A DNA stretch of 64,000 nt from Bradyrhizobium tropiciagri (GTDB lineage: Bacteria; Pseudomonadota; Alphaproteobacteria; Rhizobiales; Xanthobacteraceae), in contig NZ_LFLZ01000001.1 of the NCBI RefSeq assembly GCF_001189845.1, positions 248,001 to 312,000 of the forward strand, read 5' to 3'. This document shows, in pieces, positions 8,654-17,336 of the stretch. The notes under the pieces are model-generated. The model ran no database searches. It worked only from the letters and a program-made list of their open reading frames with translations, and was not told where the DNA came from. The number at the start of each line of letters is the position of its first letter. The stretch's first letter is position 1. Position numbers and translations under genes: made by a program.

Positions 8654-10446
8654 TCGACCTTGTGAGGCGCCTTGCTATGGGCAGGGGCAAAGCGCTCGCC
8701 CTGGCGTGTGTTCTATTGGCAGTACCGTTTCTCCCCGTATCGGAGTTCTGGATCACGGTCGGCAATTATGTCGGCATCTCGGCGCTTACCGCGCTGGGTC
8801 TTGTGCTGCTGACGGGAGCGGCGGGCATCACCTCGTTTGGTCAGGCCGCATTCGTAGGACTCGGGGCCTATACGACGGCGTATTTGACGACCGCCTACGG
8901 TGTGTCGCCCTGGCTGGGGCTGATGGCGGGCCTGGCTATCACCGCCGTTGCCGCCGTGGTTCTAGGGCTCTTGACCATGCGACTGTCCGGCCACTTTCTG
9001 CCGTTGGGCACGTTGGCCTGGGGGCTCGCTCTCTATTTTCTGTTCGGCAACCTCGAAGCGCTGGGAAAATATGACGGGCTGATCGGCATTCCGCCGATCT
9101 ATTTGGGGACCGTGCCGTTGGATACGGGACGAAAGGTCTTCTGGCTGATCTGGGCAATCGTGCTGGTCTCCACGATGCTCCTGGAGAATCTCCTGATATC
9201 TCGTCCGGGCCGCGCGCTACGCGCCCTCAAGCAAAGCGAAGCGCTGGCCGGCTCGATGGGGGTGGATGCTGGCCGCGAGAAGCTGAAGGCGTTCATCGTG
9301 GCTGCCTTGCTTGCCAGCGTGGCTGGTTGGCTGTTCGCGCACATGCAACGGACCGTCAATCCGACGCCATTCTCTGCCACGGCGAGCATCGAATACCTCC
9401 TGATGTCGGTGATCGGTGGTCTGGGTTCGGTCTGGGGAGCGCTCCTCGGGGCCGGCGCCGTCCTGTTGCTGAAGGACCTGCTGCAGCGGTTGCTGCCGTT
9501 CCTGTCCGGCGAAGTCGGAACGTATGAGGTTGTTGCTTTCGGTGTAACACTGATCTTGCTGCTGCAGTATTCGTCACAGGGATTGTGGGGCGTCATCGCA
9601 CGAGCGATTCCGAGCGGGCCCGGTTACGCCGTCACGACAAAGGGCGCCGCCAGCGAACGGCTGGCAGAGCGTTCCAAGATAGCGCGCGACACGACGGTGC
9701 TTAGCGTCGACGCGGTAAGTAAGACGTTCGGCGGGTTGGTTGCCGTCAATGATGTCAGCTTTGACGTCAAGGCCGGTGAGATCGTCGGCCTGATCGGTCC
9801 GAATGGAGCCGGCAAGAGTACACTGTTCAATCTGGTATCTGGCGCGCTGTCACCGGTCGGTGGTTCCGTCGAGTTGCTCGGCAACCGCACGAGGTCGGGC
9901 GCAGCCCGGAGTGTCGCCCAGCTCGGCGTGGCGCGATCGTTCCAGCATGTGAAGATGGATCCGGATATGACGGTCCTCGCCAATGTGTCGCTTGGAGCGC
10001 ATTGCCGATCGCATTGCGGCTATATCCGCGCAATGCTGGGCCTCAACAGGCGGGAAGAGAATGCTGTTGTCGATGATGCCTGGCGGCAACTAAAGCTGCT
10101 GGGGCTGAGCGACTGCGGCCTGCAGCTCGGCGGATCGCTCGCTCTGGGACAGCAGCGGCTCATGGAGATATCTCGAGCGTTGGCGCTGGATCCCGTCCTG
10201 CTTCTGCTCGATGAGCCGGCCGCAGGCCTGCGCCACGCGGAAAAAATGGAGCTGAGACAAGTCCTGGGTCAGCTTCGAAGCCGCGGGCTCGCCATTCTGC
10301 TCGTGGAGCACGATATGGAGCTCGTCATGGGCTTGGCCGACCGGCTTGTTGTCCTCGATTTTGGAACGAAGATTGCCGAAGGGCGGCCCAACGAAGTGAG
10401 GCAGAACGTCCGTGTTCTTGAGGCCTACCTCGGGAGCGCAGGATGA
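8650..10446 (+). CDS. Fused permease-ATPase of the branched-chain-type ABC importer (LivM-LivG)
   Basis: A 598-residue fusion. Roughly residues 1-320 form a LivM-like permease and the remainder, from about residue 345, is a LivG-like ATPase with Walker A GPNGAGKST, the signature region SLALGQQRLMEISRAL and Walker B LLLLDEPAAG. One polypeptide therefore supplies one membrane subunit and one nucleotide-binding domain. The start is TTG at 8650, overlapping the previous gene's end. Such fusions are known in this family. LivF at 10443 supplies the second ATPase. Confidence 0.9.
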   Translation: MIDLVRRLAMGRGKALALACVLLAVPFLPVSEFWITVGNYVGISALTALGLVLLTGAAGITSFGQAAFVGLGAYTTAYLTTAYGVSPWLGLMAGLAITAVAAVVLGLLTMRLSGHFLPLGTLAWGLALYFLFGNLEALGKYDGLIGIPPIYLGTVPLDTGRKVFWLIWAIVLVSTMLLENLLISRPGRALRALKQSEALAGSMGVDAGREKLKAFIVAALLASVAGWLFAHMQRTVNPTPFSATASIEYLLMSVIGGLGSVWGALLGAGAVLLLKDLLQRLLPFLSGEVGTYEVVAFGVTLILLLQYSSQGLWGVIARAIPSGPGYAVTTKGAASERLAERSKIARDTTVLSVDAVSKTFGGLVAVNDVSFDVKAGEIVGLIGPNGAGKSTLFNLVSGALSPVGGSVELLGNRTRSGAARSVAQLGVARSFQHVKMDPDMTVLANVSLGAHCRSHCGYIRAMLGLNRREENAVVDDAWRQLKLLGLSDCGLQLGGSLALGQQRLMEISRALALDPVLLLLDEPAAGLRHAEKMELRQVLGQLRSRGLAILLVEHDMELVMGLADRLVVLDFGTKIAEGRPNEVRQNVRVLEAYLGSAG

Positions 10447-11174
10447 GCGGTCCGATACTGGATGTGAGAAGCCTGTCGGTATCCTACGGCAAGATCGAAG
10501 CCATCCACGCTCTATCGCTGGAGGTTCGGCCGGGCACGATTGTTACGGTGATCGGCCCTAACGGAGCCGGAAAGTCCACGACCCTGAACGCAGTCTCGGG
10601 CCTGTTGCCCAGTCGCGGCACGATTCAATTTCTTGGCCGGGACGTCTCCAACTCCGAGGTCGAGGATCGAGTTGAGGCGGGATTGATACTTGTCCCCGAA
10701 CGCCGCGAGCTCTTCACCGGGATGACCGTGAGCGACAACCTGCGCCTTGGCGCATATCGCTTTCGGCGGGAGAGCCATACGGAAATGGCGTCGAGACTGG
10801 AGGCCGTTTATTCCACATTTCCGCGCCTCGAGGAACGCTCCTCTCAACTTGCTGGAACGCTCTCAGGAGGAGAGCGGCAGATGCTCGCTATTGGACGGGC
10901 TCTCATGTCGCGGCCGTCACTCCTGATGCTTGATGAACCGAGCCTTGGGTTAGCCCCACTGGTGACCAGGGAGATATTCCGGATCATTGCGGCCCTACGT
11001 CGCACCGGTGTTGCCGTGCTCTTGATCGAGCAGAACGCGCGGGCGGCGCTCGAGATCGCTGACTATGGATACGTCATCGAGCGCGGGGCAGTCGTCATGG
11101 CGGACAAGGCCGCTTCCCTGTCAGAGAACCCAAAATTGATCGAGACCTATCTTGGTCTGCCTGCGGTCCATTAG
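10443..11174 (+). CDS. Branched-chain-type ABC transporter ATPase (LivF family)
   Basis: A 243-residue ATP-binding subunit with Walker A GPNGAGKST, signature LSGGERQMLAIGRALM, Walker B LLMLDEPSLGLAP and a switch histidine replaced, as usual in LivF, by LLIEQNARAAL. It overlaps the fusion gene by four bases (ATGA) and ends the operon that began at 4522. It energises uptake of the ligand bound by the 4522 protein. Confidence 0.9.
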   Translation: MSGPILDVRSLSVSYGKIEAIHALSLEVRPGTIVTVIGPNGAGKSTTLNAVSGLLPSRGTIQFLGRDVSNSEVEDRVEAGLILVPERRELFTGMTVSDNLRLGAYRFRRESHTEMASRLEAVYSTFPRLEERSSQLAGTLSGGERQMLAIGRALMSRPSLLMLDEPSLGLAPLVTREIFRIIAALRRTGVAVLLIEQNARAALEIADYGYVIERGAVVMADKAASLSENPKLIETYLGLPAVH

Positions 11175-11269
11175 AGCATGTGGTCCAGGACTTAGGAGAG
11201 AAAGAGCCGACTTGATCGAGCGGCGTTTCGGGGAATCGTGAGGATATTCGGTGCATTTGGAGCTGGAAT

Positions 11270-11300
11270 AATAAATCGGACTATAATAATCCGAGTTATT
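11270..11300. promoter_or_regulatory. 31-base inverted repeat upstream of ohr
   Basis: AATAA and TCGGA on the left mirror TCCGA and TTATT on the right around a 9-base AT-rich centre, with one unpaired position in each arm. The inner part reads GACT-ATAAT-AATC (11279-11291), one base off the GACT-N5-AGTC core at 57-69 and 2835-2847. It abuts the -35 box of the predicted ohr promoter. It could bind the local Rrf2 protein or an OhrR/MarR regulator encoded elsewhere. Confidence 0.5.
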
Positions 11301-11326
11301 GACTCGAACGTTGTCTGTCGCATACT
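11299..11326 (+). promoter_or_regulatory. Candidate promoter of ohr
   Basis: TTGACT (11299-11304) and CATACT (11321-11326) are spaced by 16 bases, about 50 bases before the start codon. An alternative -10, TATAAT at 11282-11287, lies inside the inverted repeat. Confidence 0.4.
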
Positions 11327-11375
11327 CTGAAGCCGAACTGGTTCGGTAAACCTCTTCGACCGAATGAGGATCTCC

Positions 11376-11873
11376 ATGTCTGAACTTCGAGCGCCGGCAA
11401 CATCTTTGCTTGATAGATACGAGGGAACGCAGATTCTGCCGCTGTACACGGCAGAAGTGAAAGTCTCTGGCGGTAGTGCCGGTCATGCCCGAGCGTCGGG
11501 AACTGCGAAATCATCTGACGGGGCGTTGGATGTAGGACTTAGACTTCCCAAGGAACTGGGCGGCCCGGGAGGCGGGACAAACCCGGAGCAGTTGTTCGCG
11601 GCGGGATATGCGGCGTGCTTCCACGGGGCGCTAAGCTTGATTGCTTCCAAGCGCAAGGTAAGGCTCACAGAAGTATCTATCGTCGCTAAGGTCACCTTTG
11701 GGCGCGATCCGTCCGACGGCCTCTTTATGATCACCGCTGACCTGGAAGTCGAGTTGCCTGGCGTTGACAAGGATCTCGCGACGAGCCTAATCGAAGAAAC
11801 GGAGGCAGTGTGCCCGTATGCGAAAATGTCAAAAAGGGGCTTCGCGGGCTCTATCTCACTGAAGGCGGCCTAG
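11376..11873 (+). CDS. ohr: Organic hydroperoxide reductase Ohr (OsmC/Ohr family)
   Basis: A thiol peroxidase that reduces organic hydroperoxides with lipoylated-protein or dithiol electrons in the cytoplasm. The family hallmark GTNPEQLFAAGYAACFHGAL contains the peroxidatic cysteine, and VCPYAK carries the resolving cysteine. At 165 residues it is about 20 longer than usual Ohr because of an N-terminal extension before LYTAEVKVSGG. The ATG at 11376 follows AGGA at 5 bases; an ATG four codons earlier is possible. The gene stands alone after the transporter operon with its own promoter and a 31-base inverted repeat. Confidence 0.92.
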   Translation: MSELRAPATSLLDRYEGTQILPLYTAEVKVSGGSAGHARASGTAKSSDGALDVGLRLPKELGGPGGGTNPEQLFAAGYAACFHGALSLIASKRKVRLTEVSIVAKVTFGRDPSDGLFMITADLEVELPGVDKDLATSLIEETEAVCPYAKMSKRGFAGSISLKAA

Positions 11874-11928
11874 GTCGTCCGCATCCGTGCAAGCGTGAAC
11901 CTGAGCAGCGGGTGCGTGATCCTTCCAG

Positions 11929-11943
11929 TATCGGGCGCCGATA
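11929..11943 (+). terminator. Hairpin downstream of ohr
   Basis: TATCGG (11929-11934) and CCGATA (11938-11943) form a perfect 6-bp stem with a 3-base loop, about 55 bases after the ohr stop. There is no T tract, so it may simply be a palindrome. Confidence 0.3.
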
Positions 11944-12041
11944 GAGTCTTCGCCCAGGCCAAAATCTTTACCGATAGCGTCGTGAATCAAATGAGAGCGC
12001 TGTTGGACGGGATTGCGAATTGACAACGCAGTCCGCAGTGC

Positions 12042-12953
12042 ATGGTTCGCAAATCGAACATTGACGCAATTCTTGACGCGCTACAGGCTGCATCTGCAGG
12101 CATCCGCGAGAAGCACAAGATTGTTTCCGTCGCGCGATGTGTGCGCGGAGTCTATCTTCCGTCGGATCATGCGGCTGAAGTAACCGGTTCATTGAGCTTC
12201 ACCAGGCCATCCCGCGTATTCGCGCGGTTTGCCGTGGGTGGTTTGATCCTGGATCAGGAAGCTGGAGCGCTTGCGCTGCGAAGCGTAGCTCTCAGACTGG
12301 GCGAAGACGAACGTCGATCGGATATCCTGGTCGAGAATGCGCCGATGTATTTCGCGACAACCATGGATCAAATGCTGGCGTTCGTTCAGGCGCGCGTCCC
12401 CGGACCGGATGGCCGCCCCGACATGGAGCGGATCAAGACATTCTCTGAAAGAAATCCGGAGACTTGCTATCGTTCAAACTATCTGACGGCACACGCTCAT
12501 TGCTCCAGCAGTCTCGCTAAAACGACTTACTGGGGAGTCCACGCGTTTCCCGCAGCGAGTTCCTCGGGAGAAATTCGGTTCATCAAACTAAAGATTGTTC
12601 CGGTTGGAGCTGAATCGTCTCTCCGTAAGACGGTCGAAGAACCAGCTGCCTTGATCGAGGAGCTTGAGCGCCACATCAAAGGGCGCGATGTTCGATTTAG
12701 TGTGGTGGCCTTGTTGGGTGGTCCAGGAGATGACACGACTGATGTAACAGCTCGCTGGGAGAATGAAGACCTGCGTAACGAGATGAGGTTAGGGACAATA
12801 GTGGTGACGGGCGCTGAGCCCAAAGAGGTATGCGAAAAGTCCATGTCGGGGCTGGCGCGTCTTGCCGAGGGAATCGGGTACCCACTGGACGGAATGTTTC
12901 AAGCGCGCTGGGCGGCGTATAGGTTTTGGCACGGGCTAGACATCGAGACTTAA
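12042..12953 (+). CDS. Catalase-related (SrpA-like) heme protein, probably lacking the distal histidine
   Basis: A 303-residue protein matching the small catalase-related peroxidases: RGVYLPS near residue 37, a strand region around FARFAVGG, RSVALRLG, then FATTMDQMLAFVQAR, TTYWGVHAF and a C-terminal RWAAYRFWHG that fits the RxxxY heme-ligand motif. In the family a catalytic histidine precedes the first block (HAKG type); here the corresponding residues read SVARC, so the distal histidine seems absent. It may therefore bind heme without normal catalase activity. No signal peptide is seen. Its last 18 bases overlap the 3' end of the convergent P450 gene. Confidence 0.65.
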   Translation: MVRKSNIDAILDALQAASAGIREKHKIVSVARCVRGVYLPSDHAAEVTGSLSFTRPSRVFARFAVGGLILDQEAGALALRSVALRLGEDERRSDILVENAPMYFATTMDQMLAFVQARVPGPDGRPDMERIKTFSERNPETCYRSNYLTAHAHCSSSLAKTTYWGVHAFPAASSSGEIRFIKLKIVPVGAESSLRKTVEEPAALIEELERHIKGRDVRFSVVALLGGPGDDTTDVTARWENEDLRNEMRLGTIVVTGAEPKEVCEKSMSGLARLAEGIGYPLDGMFQARWAAYRFWHGLDIET

Positions 12954-15104
12954 GATACGAGACTGCGACCTTGAGCAGCACACCGCGATCAATTCGTTCG
13001 AGGCCTTCTCGGCGTCCGTCAGAATCATGTCCCGATGGTCCGGGCGGCCGTCGAGCACCTTTGTGAGACAGGTGCCGCACACGCCGGTTTGGCAAGCGGT
13101 TTCAACACTTACCCCGGCCCTCTGAAGCGCCGTGAGGATCGTATCATTCGGGCCGACTTCAACGGCCAGACCTGAGCGTTTTGCAATGACCGTGAACGGC
13201 GTTCCGGATGCATCGATCTCAGCTCCAAAATGCTCTTGATGAAACCGTTCAGCGGGTACGCCACTCCGGTGAGCAGCCTCCTCGACGAAGGCCATGTAGC
13301 CCCGCGGTCCGCAAACGTAGACGTGACAGTCGGGGCTTGCGTTGCGCAAGATCGCCTCAGGATCCAGCGATCCTCGGCCCTGTTGGTCGCCAAGGTGAAG
13401 CACGATCTCGTCGCGGAACGGAAGTGCGTCAAGTGTCTCCGAAAACGGAAGCCGCGCTCGTGATCGCGCAGAAATATGCCAAGCAAAAGCACGTCCCAGT
13501 TCGTGCAGGCGCCAGGCCATTGCCAGCAGCGGGGTCATACCGATCCCCCCGGAGAACAGGAAGCTCTCCCTGGCGGACTCTACCAGCCGAAAGCGGTTTC
13601 GTGGCGCACCTATTCGAATTTTTGAGCCGGGCTGGAACTTACGGTGCAATTCCGTCGAGCCGCCACGCGAGTTCATCTCCTTCTGGACGGCGATGCGGTA
13701 CGTCGAACCGAAGGGACCGGTCAGCGAGTATTGGCGGACGAGGCCAGGGCGGATGTGAACGTCTATGTGAGCGCCGGGCGTCCATTGAGGAAGACTTTCG
13801 GATTCGTCGGATCCGATCGTCAGGCAGATGATGTCCTGGGCAACTTCCTGACGTTCGAGGACAGTCGCTTCGAGGATAGCTGCGCTCTCGTCAGAACCTG
13901 CTTGCCGCGCTTTTTCGAGCGGAGCCGGTCTGGTACACCGCTCGAACCTCGCGGGAAGAGCCGCAAACGCGTAGATGGTGTTGTTCAGGGCGACTCTTGG
14001 TTCGCCGACCTCAATCCGCTCAATTCGTGGAAGCATCGCCTTTAGCAGCGCAGTCATTTCCAGTTGCGCCAGGTGCATGCCAACACACATGTGAATGCCC
14101 CTGCCAAACCCCAGATGCCCCCTGGTATGGCGCCTGACAGAAAACGCATCCGGGTTCTCGAACATCCGCTCGTCGCGGTTCGCCGACGCGTAAAGCACCA
14201 TAACGCGACTACCTTGCTCGATCGCATGACCGCCATATTGGACGTGGCGAGTAGCATGCCGCGTGAACGAACGAATTGGCGATCCAAGCCGCACCGCTTC
14301 GTTTACCGCGTTGCCGATCAATGTCGGGTCGTTCCGCAGCATCTCCCACTCGCCAGGGTTCCTGGCGAGTTGCCAGATGAGCTGTCCGGTAGCGGAAATC
14401 GTCGTGTCCAGACTGGGATTGATATAGTCGCGGATACAAAAGGGTGCGAGCTCGGCCGCTAATGCGCCCTCGTCGACAAGCGTGTGTATCCTGTGCGTCC
14501 AGCTTCCTTGCTTGAGATCTTCACGTTTGGCGTATTTGCTGATGAAATCGCGCTGCTCGAGGAAAGTACGCAACGCAGCCTGACCGCGTTGGTTCTGGAT
14601 CCCGAGAAGGTCGAAGGCTGCCGCGCCCCAGCGGAGCATGTTCTCCTTGCCGAAGTCGGGCAAGCCGACCAGGTCGCGTACGACGGTGAGGGGCAGATGG
14701 GATGCGAGGTCAGCCATGACATCGAAGCTTCCCCGCTCGATAAGCCTTTCGATGAGATCTTCGGCTAGCGCCTCTACAAGAGGCTCAACGTCCTTCAGCG
14801 CACCTGGTAGAAGCGGAGCGGCCATTGCCGCGCGAATAGCTTTGTGGCGCTCACCGTCGGAAGCGATCGAATTGCCCCGCATCAGGTCGCACGCCGTCTT
14901 GTCCGCGGCCACTCCTTGTCCGCTGGAGAATGTCTTGGGATCCCTGAGGCAAGCCGCGACCTCGTGATAGCGTGGAAGGGCGTAGTTTCCATGCCGCGGC
15001 AGCCAGATCAGCGGCCCCAGCGCCCGCATCGCAGCATAGTGATGCCACGGGTCCAGAATGAATTCGTCGGAGTAGAAGTCCACATCATAACTGAGCGCGG
15101 GCAT
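12936..15104 (-). CDS. Self-sufficient cytochrome P450 fused to a phthalate-dioxygenase-reductase-type domain
   Basis: A 722-residue one-protein monooxygenase of the P450RhF/CYP116B architecture. Residues 1-390 form the P450: the I-helix reads INPSLDTT, with proline-serine where AG(G/A) is more common, ExxR at about 269-272, and the heme loop FGFGRGIHMC with the ligand cysteine at 340. A flavin/NAD(P)H reductase domain follows (RQYSLTGPFG; FSGGIGMTPLLAM). A C-terminal plant-type [2Fe-2S] ferredoxin has C-x4-C-x2-C-x29-C. The PSLDTT helix resembles aromatic O-demethylase P450s, so demethylation of a methoxy-aromatic is plausible (inference). The ATG at 15104 follows GGAGA; an upstream TTG frame start is less likely. 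It diverges from the LuxR-type gene. Confidence 0.9.
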   Translation of the reverse strand: MPALSYDVDFYSDEFILDPWHHYAAMRALGPLIWLPRHGNYALPRYHEVAACLRDPKTFSSGQGVAADKTACDLMRGNSIASDGERHKAIRAAMAAPLLPGALKDVEPLVEALAEDLIERLIERGSFDVMADLASHLPLTVVRDLVGLPDFGKENMLRWGAAAFDLLGIQNQRGQAALRTFLEQRDFISKYAKREDLKQGSWTHRIHTLVDEGALAAELAPFCIRDYINPSLDTTISATGQLIWQLARNPGEWEMLRNDPTLIGNAVNEAVRLGSPIRSFTRHATRHVQYGGHAIEQGSRVMVLYASANRDERMFENPDAFSVRRHTRGHLGFGRGIHMCVGMHLAQLEMTALLKAMLPRIERIEVGEPRVALNNTIYAFAALPARFERCTRPAPLEKARQAGSDESAAILEATVLERQEVAQDIICLTIGSDESESLPQWTPGAHIDVHIRPGLVRQYSLTGPFGSTYRIAVQKEMNSRGGSTELHRKFQPGSKIRIGAPRNRFRLVESARESFLFSGGIGMTPLLAMAWRLHELGRAFAWHISARSRARLPFSETLDALPFRDEIVLHLGDQQGRGSLDPEAILRNASPDCHVYVCGPRGYMAFVEEAAHRSGVPAERFHQEHFGAEIDASGTPFTVIAKRSGLAVEVGPNDTILTALQRAGVSVETACQTGVCGTCLTKVLDGRPDHRDMILTDAEKASNELIAVCCSRSQSRILSLDV

Positions 15105-15192
15105 TGGTGTTGTTTCTCCGGACAGGCCGACCGTCAACGCAGGCCGAAGGCAGAGGCTCGGCCGCTAACCTGACTGGAATACGTCGCCGATC

Positions 15193-15207
15193 GGACCTAG
15201 TCTGTCC
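15193..15207. promoter_or_regulatory. Inverted repeat GGAC-N7-GTCC between the P450 and LuxR genes
   Basis: GGAC (15193-15196) and GTCC (15204-15207) flank CTAGTCT immediately before the LuxR-type start codon in the divergent P450 promoter region. It is a candidate operator for autoregulation or for control of the P450 gene; no protein can be assigned from sequence. Confidence 0.35.
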
Positions 15208-15209
15208 TC

Positions 15210-16028
15210 ATGATTGATGACAGACCATCAAGCGAGCCGGAACAGGAAGCGCTGGCCAACGTGATCCTCGCGCTTGGCAAGCCATCGTTCTACCGGGCGC
15301 TGCTGCGCTATGCCAAAGTCGTTTGCGGCTTCGAGCATCTGAGCGTCTTTGGGTTCACACCTACGTTGATGCCGCGCATCGAAGTCCTGGAAGGCCTTGA
15401 GGATGCCAGCATCACGAGCCTGTCGGCCCAATCGTACATGGGCTTTGGATATCATAATGCTGATCCGGCGCTGGCGCGGATACGCCAGCTGAGCCTCAAT
15501 CCCGGTGCTCCAGCGGTGCTGGCGTTGTGGGCTCGCGATATATCGGACGCCGCATATCGCCGCGATATCTACGAGAGGTTTGAGCTTGATGGTCGTATTT
15601 CCGTCCTGGGGAGGGCAGGCCAGCACTGGCGGTCCGTAAATTTCTATAAACACAGTCGGAAAGGCGGCCTCACTCACTCCGATGTAGCCGCAATTTCGAA
15701 GCGGGCCTTCACCTTGTTCGCCGCGGAAGTGCGGCACCTTGAGTTAGCGGGAGAGACGAGTGGTTTAGCGGAGGGCAAGCCACCTGTTACCTTCTTTCAG
15801 GGATTACTGGTTGAGATTGCCCCGACGCTTAGTCATCGGGAAGCAGAAGTATGCGCACATGCTCTCCAGGGAAAGACGGGGGAGGGCACCGCGCTCGAAC
15901 TCGAGATTACAGATGCGACGGTGGCGACCCTCAAGCGACGAGCCTACGCAAAGCTTAATATCACGAACCTCAACGAACTTTTCGCGATCTGCCTGGCTGC
16001 CGCGGCGCGGCGATCTCGTCGGCTGTAG
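15210..16028 (+). CDS. LuxR-type HTH transcriptional regulator
   Basis: A 272-residue regulator. Roughly residues 1-195 form a ligand- or signal-binding region of no recognised family. The C-terminal 65 residues carry a LuxR/FixJ-type helix-turn-helix: LSHREAEVCAHALQGKTGEG starts it and TVATLKRRAYAKLNITN contains the recognition helix. The N-terminal part is not a clear receiver domain and lacks an obvious acyl-homoserine-lactone signature. It is transcribed divergently from the P450-reductase gene, the likely target. The stop is followed by a 96-base convergent gap. Confidence 0.8.
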   Translation: MIDDRPSSEPEQEALANVILALGKPSFYRALLRYAKVVCGFEHLSVFGFTPTLMPRIEVLEGLEDASITSLSAQSYMGFGYHNADPALARIRQLSLNPGAPAVLALWARDISDAAYRRDIYERFELDGRISVLGRAGQHWRSVNFYKHSRKGGLTHSDVAAISKRAFTLFAAEVRHLELAGETSGLAEGKPPVTFFQGLLVEIAPTLSHREAEVCAHALQGKTGEGTALELEITDATVATLKRRAYAKLNITNLNELFAICLAAAARRSRRL

Positions 16029-16124
16029 GGTACCGGAAGATCTCTGCGCCGAACCTGCGGATCGGCAACCAACCTGCTTTGGCCGGCACAGAGTTGTTCA
16101 AGCGAATGGCCGTTCGTGTCTGCA

Positions 16125-17336
16125 TCAAATCGAGAGCTGGTAGGGTTGACCAATCGGAGCGGACGTTGCGTCATACTCAAAAAGCCAATCATACCGCCGG
16201 CGTACCTTTTCCGGTGCCCATTCTCTCTCGACATAGCGAACTGATTCTATGGGGTCCGAAAGAATGGGGTTATGAAATCGCTTGGCATTGGCCGCAGATC
16301 CATCCACGATTGCCCGCGCTCGATCCACCCTCATTCGTTCATAGTTGAGCAATGCAGTGGGAAGTGACGCCTCAGAGCTAATGCATCGAGCAAGGCAAAG
16401 CCCGTCCTCGAGCGCCATGATTGCTCCGTGCGCCAGGAATGGCAATGTTGGATGGCAAGCGTCGCCCAGGAGCGTTACGCGGTGATCTGTCCAACGCATA
16501 AGCGCCTCACGGCCAATGAGAGCCCACTTGTACGGAGTTTCGACGTTGCGGATGATCTCGTGAATGAGATTGTTCCAGCCATGGAAGTCCGCGGAAAATT
16601 CCTCTTTTGTGCCGGCCGTAGACCAGGACTCGACTAGCCAGTCCGACCGCTCGCAAAAGGCAGCTATATTGAGCAGTTCGCCGCGCCGCACCGGATATGT
16701 GACGATATGTCCGCCTGGACCAACCCAATTCGTTCCGACCGGCCGCCGAAGATCAACCGGTAGCCGGTCAACTTCAACCAATCCTCGCCACGCCACTATC
16801 CCAACGTACTTAGGTTCGGAAGCGCCAAACAACTGATTGCGGAAGCGCGAATGCACGCCGTCGGCGCCGACCAATGCATCTCCCGCAATTGCCCGCCCGT
16901 CGGAAAGCGACAACGTTACCTCATGCTCGCCCTGAGAGAAGCCTTCGCAAACCACGCCCGCTTCTATTGTTCCTCCAGCTTCGAGGACAGCCTCGCGCAG
17001 GACGCGATGCAGGTCTCCGCGATGAACAAACCAGTAGGGAGCACCAAAACGGTCCATCGAGTCTTGGCCAAGGTCGAAGAGCTTCCAACTTTGCCCGGTA
17101 TCCCAGAGGCGTACTTCCTTCCACGCTGCCGGGCAGACGACAGCCTCCATCGCGTTCTCAAGACCAAGTTCGATCAGGATACGTGTTCCGTCGGCCGCCA
17201 GCTGCAATCCAGCACCGATGTCACCAAGGACCGCAGCTTGCTCGAATAACCTGACGGAGACGCCCTTGCGCAGAAGAGCCAGGCCGGCAGTCAGTCCTCC
17301 GATGCCTGCCCCCGCGATCAGTACCTCAAGGCTCAT
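16125..17336 (-). CDS. FAD-dependent hydroxylase (salicylate / 3-hydroxybenzoate 6-hydroxylase type)
   Basis: A 403-residue class A flavoprotein monooxygenase. The N-terminal GAGIGGLTAGLALLRKG is the FAD dinucleotide fold, DALVGADGVHSRFR is the conserved DG motif region, and LLGDACHPTLPFLAHGA is the C-terminal FAD/NADPH motif. Length and motifs fit salicylate 1-hydroxylase and 3-hydroxybenzoate 6-hydroxylase, which act on hydroxybenzoates using NAD(P)H. It is last in an operon with an aromatic-acid carrier; its ATG overlaps the carrier's stop (ATGA). Confidence 0.88.
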   Translation of the reverse strand: MSLEVLIAGAGIGGLTAGLALLRKGVSVRLFEQAAVLGDIGAGLQLAADGTRILIELGLENAMEAVVCPAAWKEVRLWDTGQSWKLFDLGQDSMDRFGAPYWFVHRGDLHRVLREAVLEAGGTIEAGVVCEGFSQGEHEVTLSLSDGRAIAGDALVGADGVHSRFRNQLFGASEPKYVGIVAWRGLVEVDRLPVDLRRPVGTNWVGPGGHIVTYPVRRGELLNIAAFCERSDWLVESWSTAGTKEEFSADFHGWNNLIHEIIRNVETPYKWALIGREALMRWTDHRVTLLGDACHPTLPFLAHGAIMALEDGLCLARCISSEASLPTALLNYERMRVDRARAIVDGSAANAKRFHNPILSDPIESVRYVEREWAPEKVRRRYDWLFEYDATSAPIGQPYQLSI

